NCBI RefSeq assembly: GCF_014168535.1
Contig: NZ_CP060007.1
Location: forward strand, 2,604,001-2,668,000
Direction of reading: 5' to 3'
Source of the DNA: Lacibacter sediminis
GTDB lineage: Bacteria; Bacteroidota; Bacteroidia; Chitinophagales; Chitinophagaceae
DNA length: 64,000 bases
Every line of letters begins with the position of its first letter. Position 1 is the stretch's first letter. The notes below the pieces were generated by a model. The model was not told the origin of the DNA, made no database searches, and worked only from the letters and a program-made list of their open reading frames with translations. The position numbers and the translations under genes were made by a program. Shown here in pieces: positions 1-9,195 of the stretch.

Positions 1-1715
1 GTGGTGATCCTTCAAACGGTATGTACAATTCCTACGGCAATACGTTTGGTGCATTTATTACGCCGAATAATGGAAATACAGTAGCAGCAAATGCCCAGTG
101 GGATAATTTATACATCGGTATTGGGCATGCCAATATGATCATTGAAAATGCAACTGCCAGTGCGTCCACTGCTGATGCGATCAAGAAAACTGCTTTGGGA
201 GAAGGTTATTTTTTACGTGCCTATAATTATTTAAGGTTGGTTAGCCAGTATGGAGCTGTTCCGTTAAAAACTAAACCCAGTACAGCTGTTGAACTTGAAT
301 TTACACGTGCCACTCCCAAGGAAGTATATGATTTGATTATTGCTGATTTTACACAAGCGTATAACCTCTTAGGTAATGGAGGTTCTCCTGCTAAAATAAC
401 CAAAGATGCGGCAGCACATTTTCTGGCAAAAGCGTACCTGAGTCGCACAAGCGAAATCAACGATTCATGGAATTCTTCAACAAAAGCGGCTGACCTGGCT
501 GCAATCGTTCCGCTATGCGATGCTGTAATTGCCAACCACTCATTAGCTCCCAATTTTGGTGACCTGTGGCGTTATACAGCTCCTAATGGTGCTAACGAAA
601 ACCTCAGGGAAATCATTTTGTCCGCACAGTTTACATCAGACCTATCTGCAAGTGGCTCAAATACACAGCATTTATATTTTGTTTCCCGTTACGAAGATAT
701 TACTCAAATGCAAAGGGATCTTAGTGGCGATCGTCCGTTCAGCCGCTTGGCACCCACCCATTTTATGTACCGGATCTATGACATGCAAAACGATTCAAGG
801 TTTTGGAAATCATTCAGGACAAAGCACAAGGTTAATGCTGCTGCTCCAACAGCACCTTATGTGCAGGGTGATTTAGGAATTATGTATGTTATTAATCAAC
901 CCGGAGATACCCGGTTTTCTGCAAACCTGTTAAATAATTCGGTGGTATATAGCGGAACCGGTAAAACGATACCCCATGTTTATATTGCGTACAGGAATGG
1001 GCAAACAAATGATATCGGATGGAATGATACCCGTAAGTTCCCCTCATTAAACAAGTACATGGATGGTTCACGCACAGCAGGCTTTAACGATGTAAGAGGG
1101 CTCCGTGATATTACACTTGCCCGTTCTGCTGAAACTTATTTAATTGCTGCAGAAGCAAAAATACGTGCAGCTAAATTAGGCACCGGATCTTATAGTGATG
1201 CCTTGGTTTACATTAACACTGTAAGAGCGAGGGCGCAATATGCCAATGGCGAAAGCCGTTCGGCTTATTATGATGGCGGAGCTGCACCAAGCAGCGCACC
1301 TCAATCGATTCCCCCTTCTTTTTTCCCTGAGAATTCTTATTACGAATCAAATAATATTCCTGTTACAACTGCTGCTTCAGCAAGTTTAGCTGTTACTAAC
1401 ATTGCAACATTACCGGCAAGTGATGAGTATATTATTAATCTGCTTGGCTATTCATCTACATACGACAGGATGTTATGCTTCTTGTTAAACGAAAGATCCA
1501 GAGAGCTTGCGGGTGAATATTTGCGCTGGCAGGATCTGTCACGCACCAAAACATTGATTGCCCGTGCCAAAGCATTTAATCCTGATGCTGCCCCCAACAT
1601 TCAAGACCGTCATTTATTGCGCCCAATACCGCAAACATTCCTTGATGGTATTCAGTTAAATGGTGTAGCATTAACCGGAGCACAAAAGCAGGCAATGCAA
1701 AACCCAGGTTATTAA
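1..1715 (+). CDS. SusD/RagB family outer-membrane glycan-binding lipoprotein, 5' truncated
   Basis: The reading frame is open to the left edge (Gly-Asp-Pro-Ser-Asn-Gly precede the first Met at base 21), so the gene starts outside the window and its signal peptide and lipobox are not visible. About 570 residues are present. The C-terminal part has the usual SusD signature: a helix with NERSRELAGE followed by RWQDLSRTKTLIARAK and a final HLLRPIPQTF segment. Earlier stretches (GEGYFLRAYNYLRLVSQYG, then KAYLSRTSE) match the TPR helices of the family. SusD proteins sit on the outer leaflet of the outer membrane as lids of SusC transporters and deliver oligosaccharides. A SusC partner is expected just upstream. 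A strong terminator follows, so this gene ends a separate transcript from the FAS1-SusC-SusD operon. Family call is firm; substrate is unknown. Confidence 0.92.
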   Translation, partial: GDPSNGMYNSYGNTFGAFITPNNGNTVAANAQWDNLYIGIGHANMIIENATASASTADAIKKTALGEGYFLRAYNYLRLVSQYGAVPLKTKPSTAVELEFTRATPKEVYDLIIADFTQAYNLLGNGGSPAKITKDAAAHFLAKAYLSRTSEINDSWNSSTKAADLAAIVPLCDAVIANHSLAPNFGDLWRYTAPNGANENLREIILSAQFTSDLSASGSNTQHLYFVSRYEDITQMQRDLSGDRPFSRLAPTHFMYRIYDMQNDSRFWKSFRTKHKVNAAAPTAPYVQGDLGIMYVINQPGDTRFSANLLNNSVVYSGTGKTIPHVYIAYRNGQTNDIGWNDTRKFPSLNKYMDGSRTAGFNDVRGLRDITLARSAETYLIAAEAKIRAAKLGTGSYSDALVYINTVRARAQYANGESRSAYYDGGAAPSSAPQSIPPSFFPENSYYESNNIPVTTAASASLAVTNIATLPASDEYIINLLGYSSTYDRMLCFLLNERSRELAGEYLRWQDLSRTKTLIARAKAFNPDAAPNIQDRHLLRPIPQTFLDGIQLNGVALTGAQKQAMQNPGY

Positions 1716-1730
1716 TTAATTCTAATGTTA

Positions 1731-1760
1731 AAAAAAGCTGCTCCGTGAGCAGCTTTTTTT
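1731..1760 (+). terminator. Rho-independent terminator after the truncated SusD gene
   Basis: A perfect 7-bp GC-rich stem (GCTGCTC at 1737-1743, GAGCAGC at 1747-1753) with a 3-base loop is flanked by A and T tracts and followed by seven T residues. It lies 16 bases after the SusD stop codon. The A tract on the left would also let it act on the opposite strand. Confidence 0.9.
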
Positions 1761-2088
1761 GTGCCCATTTTTCGGCATCGATTGCGTAAAAGCTACTCCT
1801 TTTCAGGATGGCACATGACGGTTGACTGTTATACCTACGTTAATTTAGTACCGTTAACATCAGTATCGATTGCTGTTCGATGCTGGTAACAATGAGTTGA
1901 TTGCTAAACAAAGATTGCTGCTGTATGACCTCTGCTTCAAAACTTGCTGCTGTACATTGCCTTTTCCGGCATCAGTTTTCTTCTTTACAGTGTTCTTCAG
2001 CTGATTTTTGCAAACAATCGATTTCCCCTTTATATCTATTCCGAAATTCTGTATTTATCAAACGAAATAAGAAATGATCTGTAGCATT
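1761..2088. other. Intergenic region upstream of the FAS1-SusC-SusD operon
   Basis: About 330 bases without a supportable gene. It should hold the promoter of the long operon that starts at 2089, but I see no exact TAnnTTTG -7 box close to the start. TTTATATCTATT near 2030 is AT-rich and could be part of one. No repeat or RNA structure stood out. Confidence 0.4.
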
Positions 2089-4326
2089 ATGTCTAAGAAA
2101 GTAAAACAGGTGTTCTTTTTTTTGGTGACGATGACATTGTTCTTTGCCTGCCAGAAAAAATTCGACAAATTTTATGAGCGTCCTGACACATTGGATCAAC
2201 CCATTTACCAGCAACTGCAGGCCAAAGGCAAGTTTGGTCAGTTCCTCAAGTTGATTGATAAGGCAGGGTATAAGCAAACGCTTTCTACTGCAGGTTACTG
2301 GACACTCTTTGCACCGCATGATTCTGCAGTTACTGTTTATCTCACACAAAACAGTATTGCAAGTGTTGATGCAATTGATTCAGCTTCGGCAAGAAAGATT
2401 GTTACATATTGCCTGGTGTATAATGCATTTAAGCAGGAACGGATCTCTGATTTCCAGAGCAATCTTGGTTGGGTAGAAAATGCGGCTTTTAAACGTCGTA
2501 CTGCAAATTACACCGGCGTCTATGATGCGGTAAATTTAAGTGGCACACCCATAAAAGCTATTGCGTCAAACAGAAATACGATAGGAACATTTTCTTATGT
2601 TGATGCGGACAATAATAATAAGCATATCCCCATTTTCGAAACCGGGTTCATGACCGGTAAAACCTTAACTGCAACTGATTACAACTATTTCTATCCAACA
2701 TCAACATATACCGGTTTTAATGTTGCTGATGCCAAAGTGGTAGAAAAAGATATTGCTGCTGAAAACGGAGTTATTCATGTAGTTGACAGGGTGATCACTT
2801 CTTTACCAAGTATCGATCAATACATTGGCAGCAACCCAAAATATAGTGAGTTTAAAAAATTGATGGACAGATTTCTTGTGGCTTATGTATTAAATCAAAC
2901 CGTAACGCAGAATTACAAGAATATTTACGGAACATCAACTGATGTGTACACAAAAGTATTTGTTCCCAATATCGCTTTTTCACCAAATAACGAGAACTTC
3001 CTCAAGCAACAGGATAACGATGCTCAGTCTGATACATACACCATGTTTGTGCCTGAGAACGCAACACTTCTGAATTACATCAACACTGTTCTGTTAGAAC
3101 ATTACCCAACTGTTGAATCGTTACCTGTAAATATCATTTATGATTTCATGAATGCACATATGTGGCGCACTGCAGTATGGCCTTCCAAATTTGCCAGCAC
3201 CTTCAATTCTGTTGGTGAAGAAGCAAGATTTAATGCACTGACAGATATTACTGATAAAAAGGTATTGAGCAACGGTATTTTCTATGGCACAAACAAAGTG
3301 CAGGATGCAAATGTGTTCAGCAGTGTTTACGGTAAGGCTTATTTAAACCCTGCCTATTCAATGATGACAGGCTTGCTGAATCTTGATCTGAAATTCCAGA
3401 TATCAAATATTTATCAGAATTATACCTTGTTCCTGGTGAGTAATGCAGCACTAAACGCTGCCGGCTACAGATCAGATCCTACAGTTAGTAACAATGTAAA
3501 TGAACAGTGGCGCTATACACCGCCAAATGGTGGTGCTGATGTAGTGGGCCTATCGGCATTGGTACGTCTGCAACGTATTCTGAATATGCATGTGATTCCG
3601 GGAAGAGATATTACGTCAGCAATTGCTCCGGGCGTGGCTCAATCTTATTCAGGTGAATTTATTAAGTTCAACGATAACCAGGTGGTTGGTGCAGGCAACG
3701 GAGATTTCGGCACAACGGCGAATGTTGTTGATAAAAAAACAGCCAAAAATGGCACGGTTTATTATCTCGACAAAATTCTTCAGTTCAGCGATACGCTCGT
3801 TGGCCGGCATATACAAAAATTAGGAACAACGCCAACACCGGCAACTTCACAATACAATTCGTTTTATCAATATCTTCTCAATTCCACAATTTTTAACGCA
3901 TCAACCCGTGAAATACTACAAGTGGCATCAGGATCATTCTATACATTCTTTATCCCTGATAACGCAGCTATATTAAAGGCTGTTAATGATGGCTATTTAC
4001 CCGGTACCGGCACGGCGCCAAATAAAGTACCGCTCTTTAATCCTCCACTTGCTGCTGACAAGGAAAAAGTTGCCAACTTTATTTATTACCATATTCTCAA
4101 TAAGAAAAATATTGCAACAGATGGACAGGAGAGTGGAACGTTTGAGACCATTTTCAAATTTCCAAACGGCGACCCGTCATCCATCTTCGTCAACAATTCA
4201 ACACCCAACTCAATTATTCTGAATGACATGATGAGTCGCTCTGCGAATGTCATTCAAGCTTCAAGTAATCAATTGAGCAACAGGTGTACGATTCATCTTA
4301 TTAATAACTACCTGCGTTATAACTAA
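2089..4326 (+). CDS. Lipoprotein with four fasciclin (FAS1) domains
   Basis: I place the start at the Met at 2089, because it directly opens a lipoprotein signal peptide (MSKKVKQVFFFLV..., lipobox LFFAC with Cys21). The upstream Met at 2074 would add only five residues. The mature protein, about 725 residues, reads as four FAS1-like repeats, roughly residues 38-235, 240-405, 410-565 and 580-745. Each has a 'TLFAPHDSAV' / 'TMFVPENATL' / 'TLFLVSNAAL' / 'TFFIPDNAAI' H1-type motif, and most close with an 'NGVIHVVDRVI'-type strand. FAS1 domains mediate adhesion to glycans or proteins. Next to a SusC/SusD pair, the protein is likely a cell-surface glycan-binding accessory, as seen in many Bacteroidota PULs. 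It is the first gene of the operon, 4 bases from the SusC start. The binding function is inferred. Confidence 0.9.
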   Translation: MSKKVKQVFFFLVTMTLFFACQKKFDKFYERPDTLDQPIYQQLQAKGKFGQFLKLIDKAGYKQTLSTAGYWTLFAPHDSAVTVYLTQNSIASVDAIDSASARKIVTYCLVYNAFKQERISDFQSNLGWVENAAFKRRTANYTGVYDAVNLSGTPIKAIASNRNTIGTFSYVDADNNNKHIPIFETGFMTGKTLTATDYNYFYPTSTYTGFNVADAKVVEKDIAAENGVIHVVDRVITSLPSIDQYIGSNPKYSEFKKLMDRFLVAYVLNQTVTQNYKNIYGTSTDVYTKVFVPNIAFSPNNENFLKQQDNDAQSDTYTMFVPENATLLNYINTVLLEHYPTVESLPVNIIYDFMNAHMWRTAVWPSKFASTFNSVGEEARFNALTDITDKKVLSNGIFYGTNKVQDANVFSSVYGKAYLNPAYSMMTGLLNLDLKFQISNIYQNYTLFLVSNAALNAAGYRSDPTVSNNVNEQWRYTPPNGGADVVGLSALVRLQRILNMHVIPGRDITSAIAPGVAQSYSGEFIKFNDNQVVGAGNGDFGTTANVVDKKTAKNGTVYYLDKILQFSDTLVGRHIQKLGTTPTPATSQYNSFYQYLLNSTIFNASTREILQVASGSFYTFFIPDNAAILKAVNDGYLPGTGTAPNKVPLFNPPLAADKEKVANFIYYHILNKKNIATDGQESGTFETIFKFPNGDPSSIFVNNSTPNSIILNDMMSRSANVIQASSNQLSNRCTIHLINNYLRYN

Positions 4327-4330
4327 ACCA

Positions 4331-7300
4331 ATGACCCAAACAATGCAAAGTATGCGGAATAAAATTATCCTGATCTTTTCCTTTACGGCATTTCTTACCA
4401 TTCTCAGCTTAGCAGCAGTGGCGCAGGAAGTTGTAAGAGGAAAAATTACAGACAAAGAAAACAAACCATTGCAAGGTGTATCGGTTTCTGAAATGGATGC
4501 TGATAACCGTATTGTAAAAGGTACGCAAACAGATATTGAAGGAAATTTTGTGTTAAAGAATGTAAACCCGAAGAACAGAATATCTCTTTCCTACATCGGT
4601 TATAAAACAGTTACACAGCGATTAAATGGTCGTGCTGTTCTTAATCTTTCTTTGGAAGATTCACAAGGTGACCTGGGAGAGGTAGTGATCATTGGCCGTC
4701 CTTCAACATCAAATGGTATGGTGAACATTCCTGAAAAGAATCTTACAACTGCTGTGGCAAAGATCAATGCTAAAGAATTGGAAGAAATGCAGGCACCAAG
4801 TATCGACCAGGCATTACAAGGTCGCTTAAGTGGTGTTGATATTACTGCATCAAGTGGCGATCCGGGTGCAGCTATGAATATCCGCATTCGTGGTGTATCA
4901 TCCATTAACTCTACCGGTATTCCAATGATCGTTTTGGATGGTATGCCGTATGAAACAGAAATACCAAGTGATTTTAACTTCGGTACTGCTGATGAACAAG
5001 GATATGCTCAACTCTTAAATATTTCTCCCGCTGATATTAAAGATATTACTGTGTTGAAAGATGCAGCTGCAACCGCTATCTGGGGGGCAAAAGCTGCAAA
5101 CGGTGTATTGGTGATCACAACAAAACGTGGTAGTATTGGTAAACCTTCCATCAACTACACATTTAAAGGTTCTGTGTCCTTAGTGCCAAAGCCTATCCCA
5201 TTGTTAAATGGCGATCAGTATTCTACATTGATCCCTGAAGCATTCATGAACAGGATAGGTACTTCACTTAACACAACTGTTAACCGTGAATTTAATTACG
5301 ATCCCAATGACCCTTACTGGTATTACAATTACAGTAATAACACAAACTGGATCGATGCTGTTTCAAGAACAGGTTATCTCCAGGATCATACTGTAAGTTT
5401 AGCTGGTGGCGGTGAAAAAGCAAAATACTTTGCATCTGTTGGCTACTTCGATCAGAAGGGTATTACCATTGGTACAGCATTGCAACGTATCAGCACCCGT
5501 ATCAATCTTGATTATACTGTATCTGAAAAAATAAAATTCTTTACCAGCTTTTCATTCACGCATTCAAACCAATCAAGAAACTATCTCGGTTCAAACTCAG
5601 CAAGTGGTGAAGCTTCCATACGTGGTATGGCTTATATAAAAATGCCAAACATGAGTGTGTTTGAATATGATGCGTTAGGCAATCTTACCACTAACTATTT
5701 TTCACCTGCTGCAAACACACAGGGACAATACAGCCGTATCTACAATCCGGTTGCCATGGCTGATAAGGCAAAGTATTCAGTATTGGGTGACAGGGTGATC
5801 CCACGTTTCCAGGTTGATTATGACATTGTGAAAAAAGTATTGAAAGCTACATTCGATATTCAGTTCGATATCAACAATACAAAGAACAACAGCTTCCTTC
5901 CGCAAATTGCAACAGGACGTCCAAATACAGAAACAGTTGTAAACCGTGCGTATGATGGCGATATCGATGCCTTCAGTGTTGGAACAAAAACGAGCCTGGT
6001 TTATACACCTCAGTTTAAAAGCGACAAGCACAGTGTGCAGGCATATATGAATGTGCTCACTAACGATTATACAGCAGTTTACCAGGAAGTAATGTCATCG
6101 AACACAGCCTCTTCTCTGTTGGTGGATCCTTCAATTTCGTCAAGAACACAGAATAATGATCTCAGAGCTGTATCTGGTCAATCACAAACACGCTCGGTTG
6201 GTGCATTAATTGGTGCCCAATACAGCTTTATGGATAAGTACCTTTTTAACGCTACAGTTCGTGGCGATGGTAACTCACGCTTCGGCCCAAATTACAGGTA
6301 TGGTGTGTTTCCATCTTTATCATTTCGCTGGAGAATTTCCGGAGAGAATTTCCTGAAAGATGTGGAGAAGATCGACGATATCAGCTTCAGAGCGAGTTAT
6401 GGTATTTCGGGTGAAGCACCCCGTTATGATTACCTGTTCTATAACACGTACACCACATACGATTATGCATACCTCGATCAGGCAGGTATTTATCCTTCAC
6501 GTATGGAGTTAAAGAACCTCCGTTGGCAGAATTTGCATGGAACAAATATTGGTTACAACTTCAGTTTGTTTAAAGGGCGTTTGCGTATGGATGGAGAGGT
6601 ATACCGTAACAGAACAAAAGACTTGTTCTTCGATGGTTTACAGATCGCTTCGTACACAGGTTTTAATTCATTGTTCATGAATGTGGGTACAATGGATAAC
6701 CAGGGTTGGGAAGTTGCTGTATGGACACAGCCTTACAAAACAAAGAACCTTACAGTTGGTTTTGATTTTAATATTTCAGGTAACCAGAATGTGATTCGTG
6801 AAATTTCTGAATTCTATCCTGCACAACGTGGTGATGTAACAAAGAACGGCGAGTATCTCCGCCTGTTACAGATCAACAACCCGTTTGGTTCTTTTTATGG
6901 TTACAGATATAAAGGTGTTTATAAAGACAAATCATCAACCATTGCATCGGATGCAAAAGGTAATCCGATCATAGGCCCCAATGGACAAACCATCTACATG
7001 CGTTTCAATTATCCGCAAACAGATTATATTTTCCAACCGGGTGATGCGATGTATGAAGACATCAATAACGATGGCAACATCAATTATATGGATGTTGTGT
7101 ATCTCGGTAACAGTAATCCTAAACTTTCAGGTGGTTTTGGTCCGTCAATTACATGGAAGAATCTGCGTATTACATCTTTCTTCAGCTTCCGTTGGGGGTA
7201 TGATGTAATTAACGGTACAAAGATGAGCACAACCAACATGTACAATTTCGATAATCAAAGTACAGCCGTGTTAAGCCGCTGGAAAAAAGAAGGTGATGTA

Positions 7301-7615
7301 ACTGATATGCCACGTGCATTGATCGCTGGTGGTTATAACTGGTTGGGTAGCGATCGTTATGTGGAAGATGCATCTTATATCCGTTTCAGAACAATTACCG
7401 CCCGTTACAATTTTGATAAGAAGTGGTTGAAGAAGATGAACATGAAATCAGCCAGTTTTTATATCACAGCTGAGAACCTGTTCACTTTCACCAATTACTT
7501 AGGTCAGGATCCTGAAGTGTCAATGCGTGGTTCAGATCCGTTCAGGGTTTCTTATGATAATTCAATGACGCCACCGGCAAAAAATATTACGCTTGGTATT
7601 GTTGCGGGCTTCTAA
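4331..7615 (+). CDS. SusC/RagA-type TonB-linked outer-membrane transporter
   Basis: 1094 residues, the normal SusC length. A Sec signal peptide ends at AAVAQ; the Met codon at 4352 would also give a good signal peptide, so the start is uncertain by seven residues. Domains: a carboxypeptidase-regulatory-like Ig fold (about 33-110, VRGKITDKENKPLQGVSV), the plug (about 130-245, with LSGVDI, RIRGVSS and ITVLKDAAATAIWGAKAANG), then a 22-strand-type beta barrel to the C-terminus. An acidic DINNDGNI loop near residue 915 is typical of SusC proteins and may bind calcium. The protein imports oligosaccharides with energy from TonB-ExbBD, with the SusD encoded 11 bases downstream as its lid. The neighbours suggest pectin-derived sugars, but that is inference. 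Confidence 0.95.
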   Translation: MTQTMQSMRNKIILIFSFTAFLTILSLAAVAQEVVRGKITDKENKPLQGVSVSEMDADNRIVKGTQTDIEGNFVLKNVNPKNRISLSYIGYKTVTQRLNGRAVLNLSLEDSQGDLGEVVIIGRPSTSNGMVNIPEKNLTTAVAKINAKELEEMQAPSIDQALQGRLSGVDITASSGDPGAAMNIRIRGVSSINSTGIPMIVLDGMPYETEIPSDFNFGTADEQGYAQLLNISPADIKDITVLKDAAATAIWGAKAANGVLVITTKRGSIGKPSINYTFKGSVSLVPKPIPLLNGDQYSTLIPEAFMNRIGTSLNTTVNREFNYDPNDPYWYYNYSNNTNWIDAVSRTGYLQDHTVSLAGGGEKAKYFASVGYFDQKGITIGTALQRISTRINLDYTVSEKIKFFTSFSFTHSNQSRNYLGSNSASGEASIRGMAYIKMPNMSVFEYDALGNLTTNYFSPAANTQGQYSRIYNPVAMADKAKYSVLGDRVIPRFQVDYDIVKKVLKATFDIQFDINNTKNNSFLPQIATGRPNTETVVNRAYDGDIDAFSVGTKTSLVYTPQFKSDKHSVQAYMNVLTNDYTAVYQEVMSSNTASSLLVDPSISSRTQNNDLRAVSGQSQTRSVGALIGAQYSFMDKYLFNATVRGDGNSRFGPNYRYGVFPSLSFRWRISGENFLKDVEKIDDISFRASYGISGEAPRYDYLFYNTYTTYDYAYLDQAGIYPSRMELKNLRWQNLHGTNIGYNFSLFKGRLRMDGEVYRNRTKDLFFDGLQIASYTGFNSLFMNVGTMDNQGWEVAVWTQPYKTKNLTVGFDFNISGNQNVIREISEFYPAQRGDVTKNGEYLRLLQINNPFGSFYGYRYKGVYKDKSSTIASDAKGNPIIGPNGQTIYMRFNYPQTDYIFQPGDAMYEDINNDGNINYMDVVYLGNSNPKLSGGFGPSITWKNLRITSFFSFRWGYDVINGTKMSTTNMYNFDNQSTAVLSRWKKEGDVTDMPRALIAGGYNWLGSDRYVEDASYIRFRTITARYNFDKKWLKKMNMKSASFYITAENLFTFTNYLGQDPEVSMRGSDPFRVSYDNSMTPPAKNITLGIVAGF

Positions 7616-7626
7616 TTAAAATAATT

Positions 7627-9180
7627 ATGAAAAAGAATATCATACTATCTTATTTACTGTTTTTTGTTTTCGCCGTGAGTTTTACGGGTTGTAAAAAGTG
7701 GCTGGCATTAAAGCCGCAGGATGGAATTGTGAAGGAAGAATTCTGGAAAACCAAAGAACAGGTTCAGGCATCTGTGGTTGGCATATACTCATCTATGATG
7801 GAGTACTCAACCGGATCATATGGAAATGTTAACTATGTTCCTTCAATGGCCGAGTTATTGTTTATTTGGGGAGAAGGCAGGGCTGATCATGTTGCTAATG
7901 CCACAGCTTCAAGCCCGGATGACATTGCACTGATCAATGTAAATATTCAACCAACCAATGTAAATGCAAACTGGCGCCCTTTTTACCGTACCATCAATTT
8001 CTGTAACACTGTAATTGAAAAGGCTCCGGAAGTACTTGCTAATGATAATACATTTACACAGGCACAACTTGATCAATACCTGAGCGAAGCATTAACCATC
8101 AGGGCGTTGATGTATTTCTATCTTGTTAGAACATTTGGCGATGTGCCGTTAAAAACGGATGCTACATTAAGTGATGAGAATATCACGCCTATTCCTAAAT
8201 CACCAAAGGCAGATGTTTTCGCTCAGATCGTAACAGATCTGAAACTGGCCGAATCAAAAGCGGTTACTACATATGGTAATGTTGCTTCTGATAAAGGAAG
8301 AGTAACTGTTTACACGGTGAATGCTATTCTTGCAGATGTTTATCTCTGGATGGAAAAGTATACAGAAAGTATTGCTGCATGCGACAAGATCATCAATTCC
8401 GGAAAGTTTGGTTTAATAAGAGGCGCTACAAAAAATGGCCCGGTAGTGGAATACAATGAAGATTGGTTCAATACACTTTATTACAACGGCAATTCCAATG
8501 AGGGGATATTTGAATTGCAATATAGTCAACAACGTCTTAATCCATATTTTCCGATTTTTTCTTCAAGCATAAGTGCAAGAAGATGGACAGCCATTCCTGA
8601 TCTTATGGACAGAGTGTTTACGGTTGATTTTGCCGATCCGAATAATTATGACATGCGTGGCGATGGTGGCTCTGTAAGGGCTGCAACATCAACTGTGTGG
8701 AAATACGTAGGTGCATCAGCAACCGGGTTACGTTCTATCGATCAGAGTTATGCTCATTGGTTCTTTTATCGTTATGCAGATATTTTATTGATGAAAGCCG
8801 AAGCGCTTAATGAACAGGGTATGGGGCAGGATGCTTTGGATATTGTTTACCAGGTTCGTGAAAGAGCAAACGCTCTTGATGCAACAGACCTGATGCCTGC
8901 AGCGAATGACAAAAACCTGATCCAGGATTTTATCATCGAAGAACGTGGAAGAGAATTTTGCTTTGAAGGTAAACGTTGGTATGATGTACTTCGCAATGCA
9001 AAACGCAACAATTATCAGCGTATTGGTATCCTGCTTAGTATGGTAGCTATCAGTGCTCCTTCCAATCTTCAGCAATCGGCACAAGCGAAATTTAAAGATA
9101 TCAATAGTCATTACTTGCCGATCTATCTCTACGAGATACAAACAAATAAACAGTTAGTACAAAATCCATTTTATAAATAA
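7627..9180 (+). CDS. SusD/RagB family surface glycan-binding lipoprotein
   Basis: 517 residues with a lipoprotein signal peptide (MKKNIILSYLLFFVFAVSF, then TGC with Cys22, followed by KKWLALKPQD). The N-terminal SusD-like region has FWKTKEQVQASVVGIYSSMM. The helical core has EALTIRALMYFYLVRTFGDVP, the most conserved motif of the family. The C-terminal RagB region has IIEERGREFCFEGKRWYDVLR and ends in the usual QNPFYK. It pairs with the SusC that ends 11 bases upstream. Role: lid and ligand-capture subunit of the transporter at the cell surface. Confidence 0.95.
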   Translation: MKKNIILSYLLFFVFAVSFTGCKKWLALKPQDGIVKEEFWKTKEQVQASVVGIYSSMMEYSTGSYGNVNYVPSMAELLFIWGEGRADHVANATASSPDDIALINVNIQPTNVNANWRPFYRTINFCNTVIEKAPEVLANDNTFTQAQLDQYLSEALTIRALMYFYLVRTFGDVPLKTDATLSDENITPIPKSPKADVFAQIVTDLKLAESKAVTTYGNVASDKGRVTVYTVNAILADVYLWMEKYTESIAACDKIINSGKFGLIRGATKNGPVVEYNEDWFNTLYYNGNSNEGIFELQYSQQRLNPYFPIFSSSISARRWTAIPDLMDRVFTVDFADPNNYDMRGDGGSVRAATSTVWKYVGASATGLRSIDQSYAHWFFYRYADILLMKAEALNEQGMGQDALDIVYQVRERANALDATDLMPAANDKNLIQDFIIEERGREFCFEGKRWYDVLRNAKRNNYQRIGILLSMVAISAPSNLQQSAQAKFKDINSHYLPIYLYEIQTNKQLVQNPFYK

Positions 9181-9195
9181 TTGAAACCTCGTTTT

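Noticed and set aside
1761..2088. Promoter for the first SusC/D operon
   Set aside because: AT-rich stretches exist, but none matches TAnnTTTG with a proper upstream box, so no specific site is claimed.
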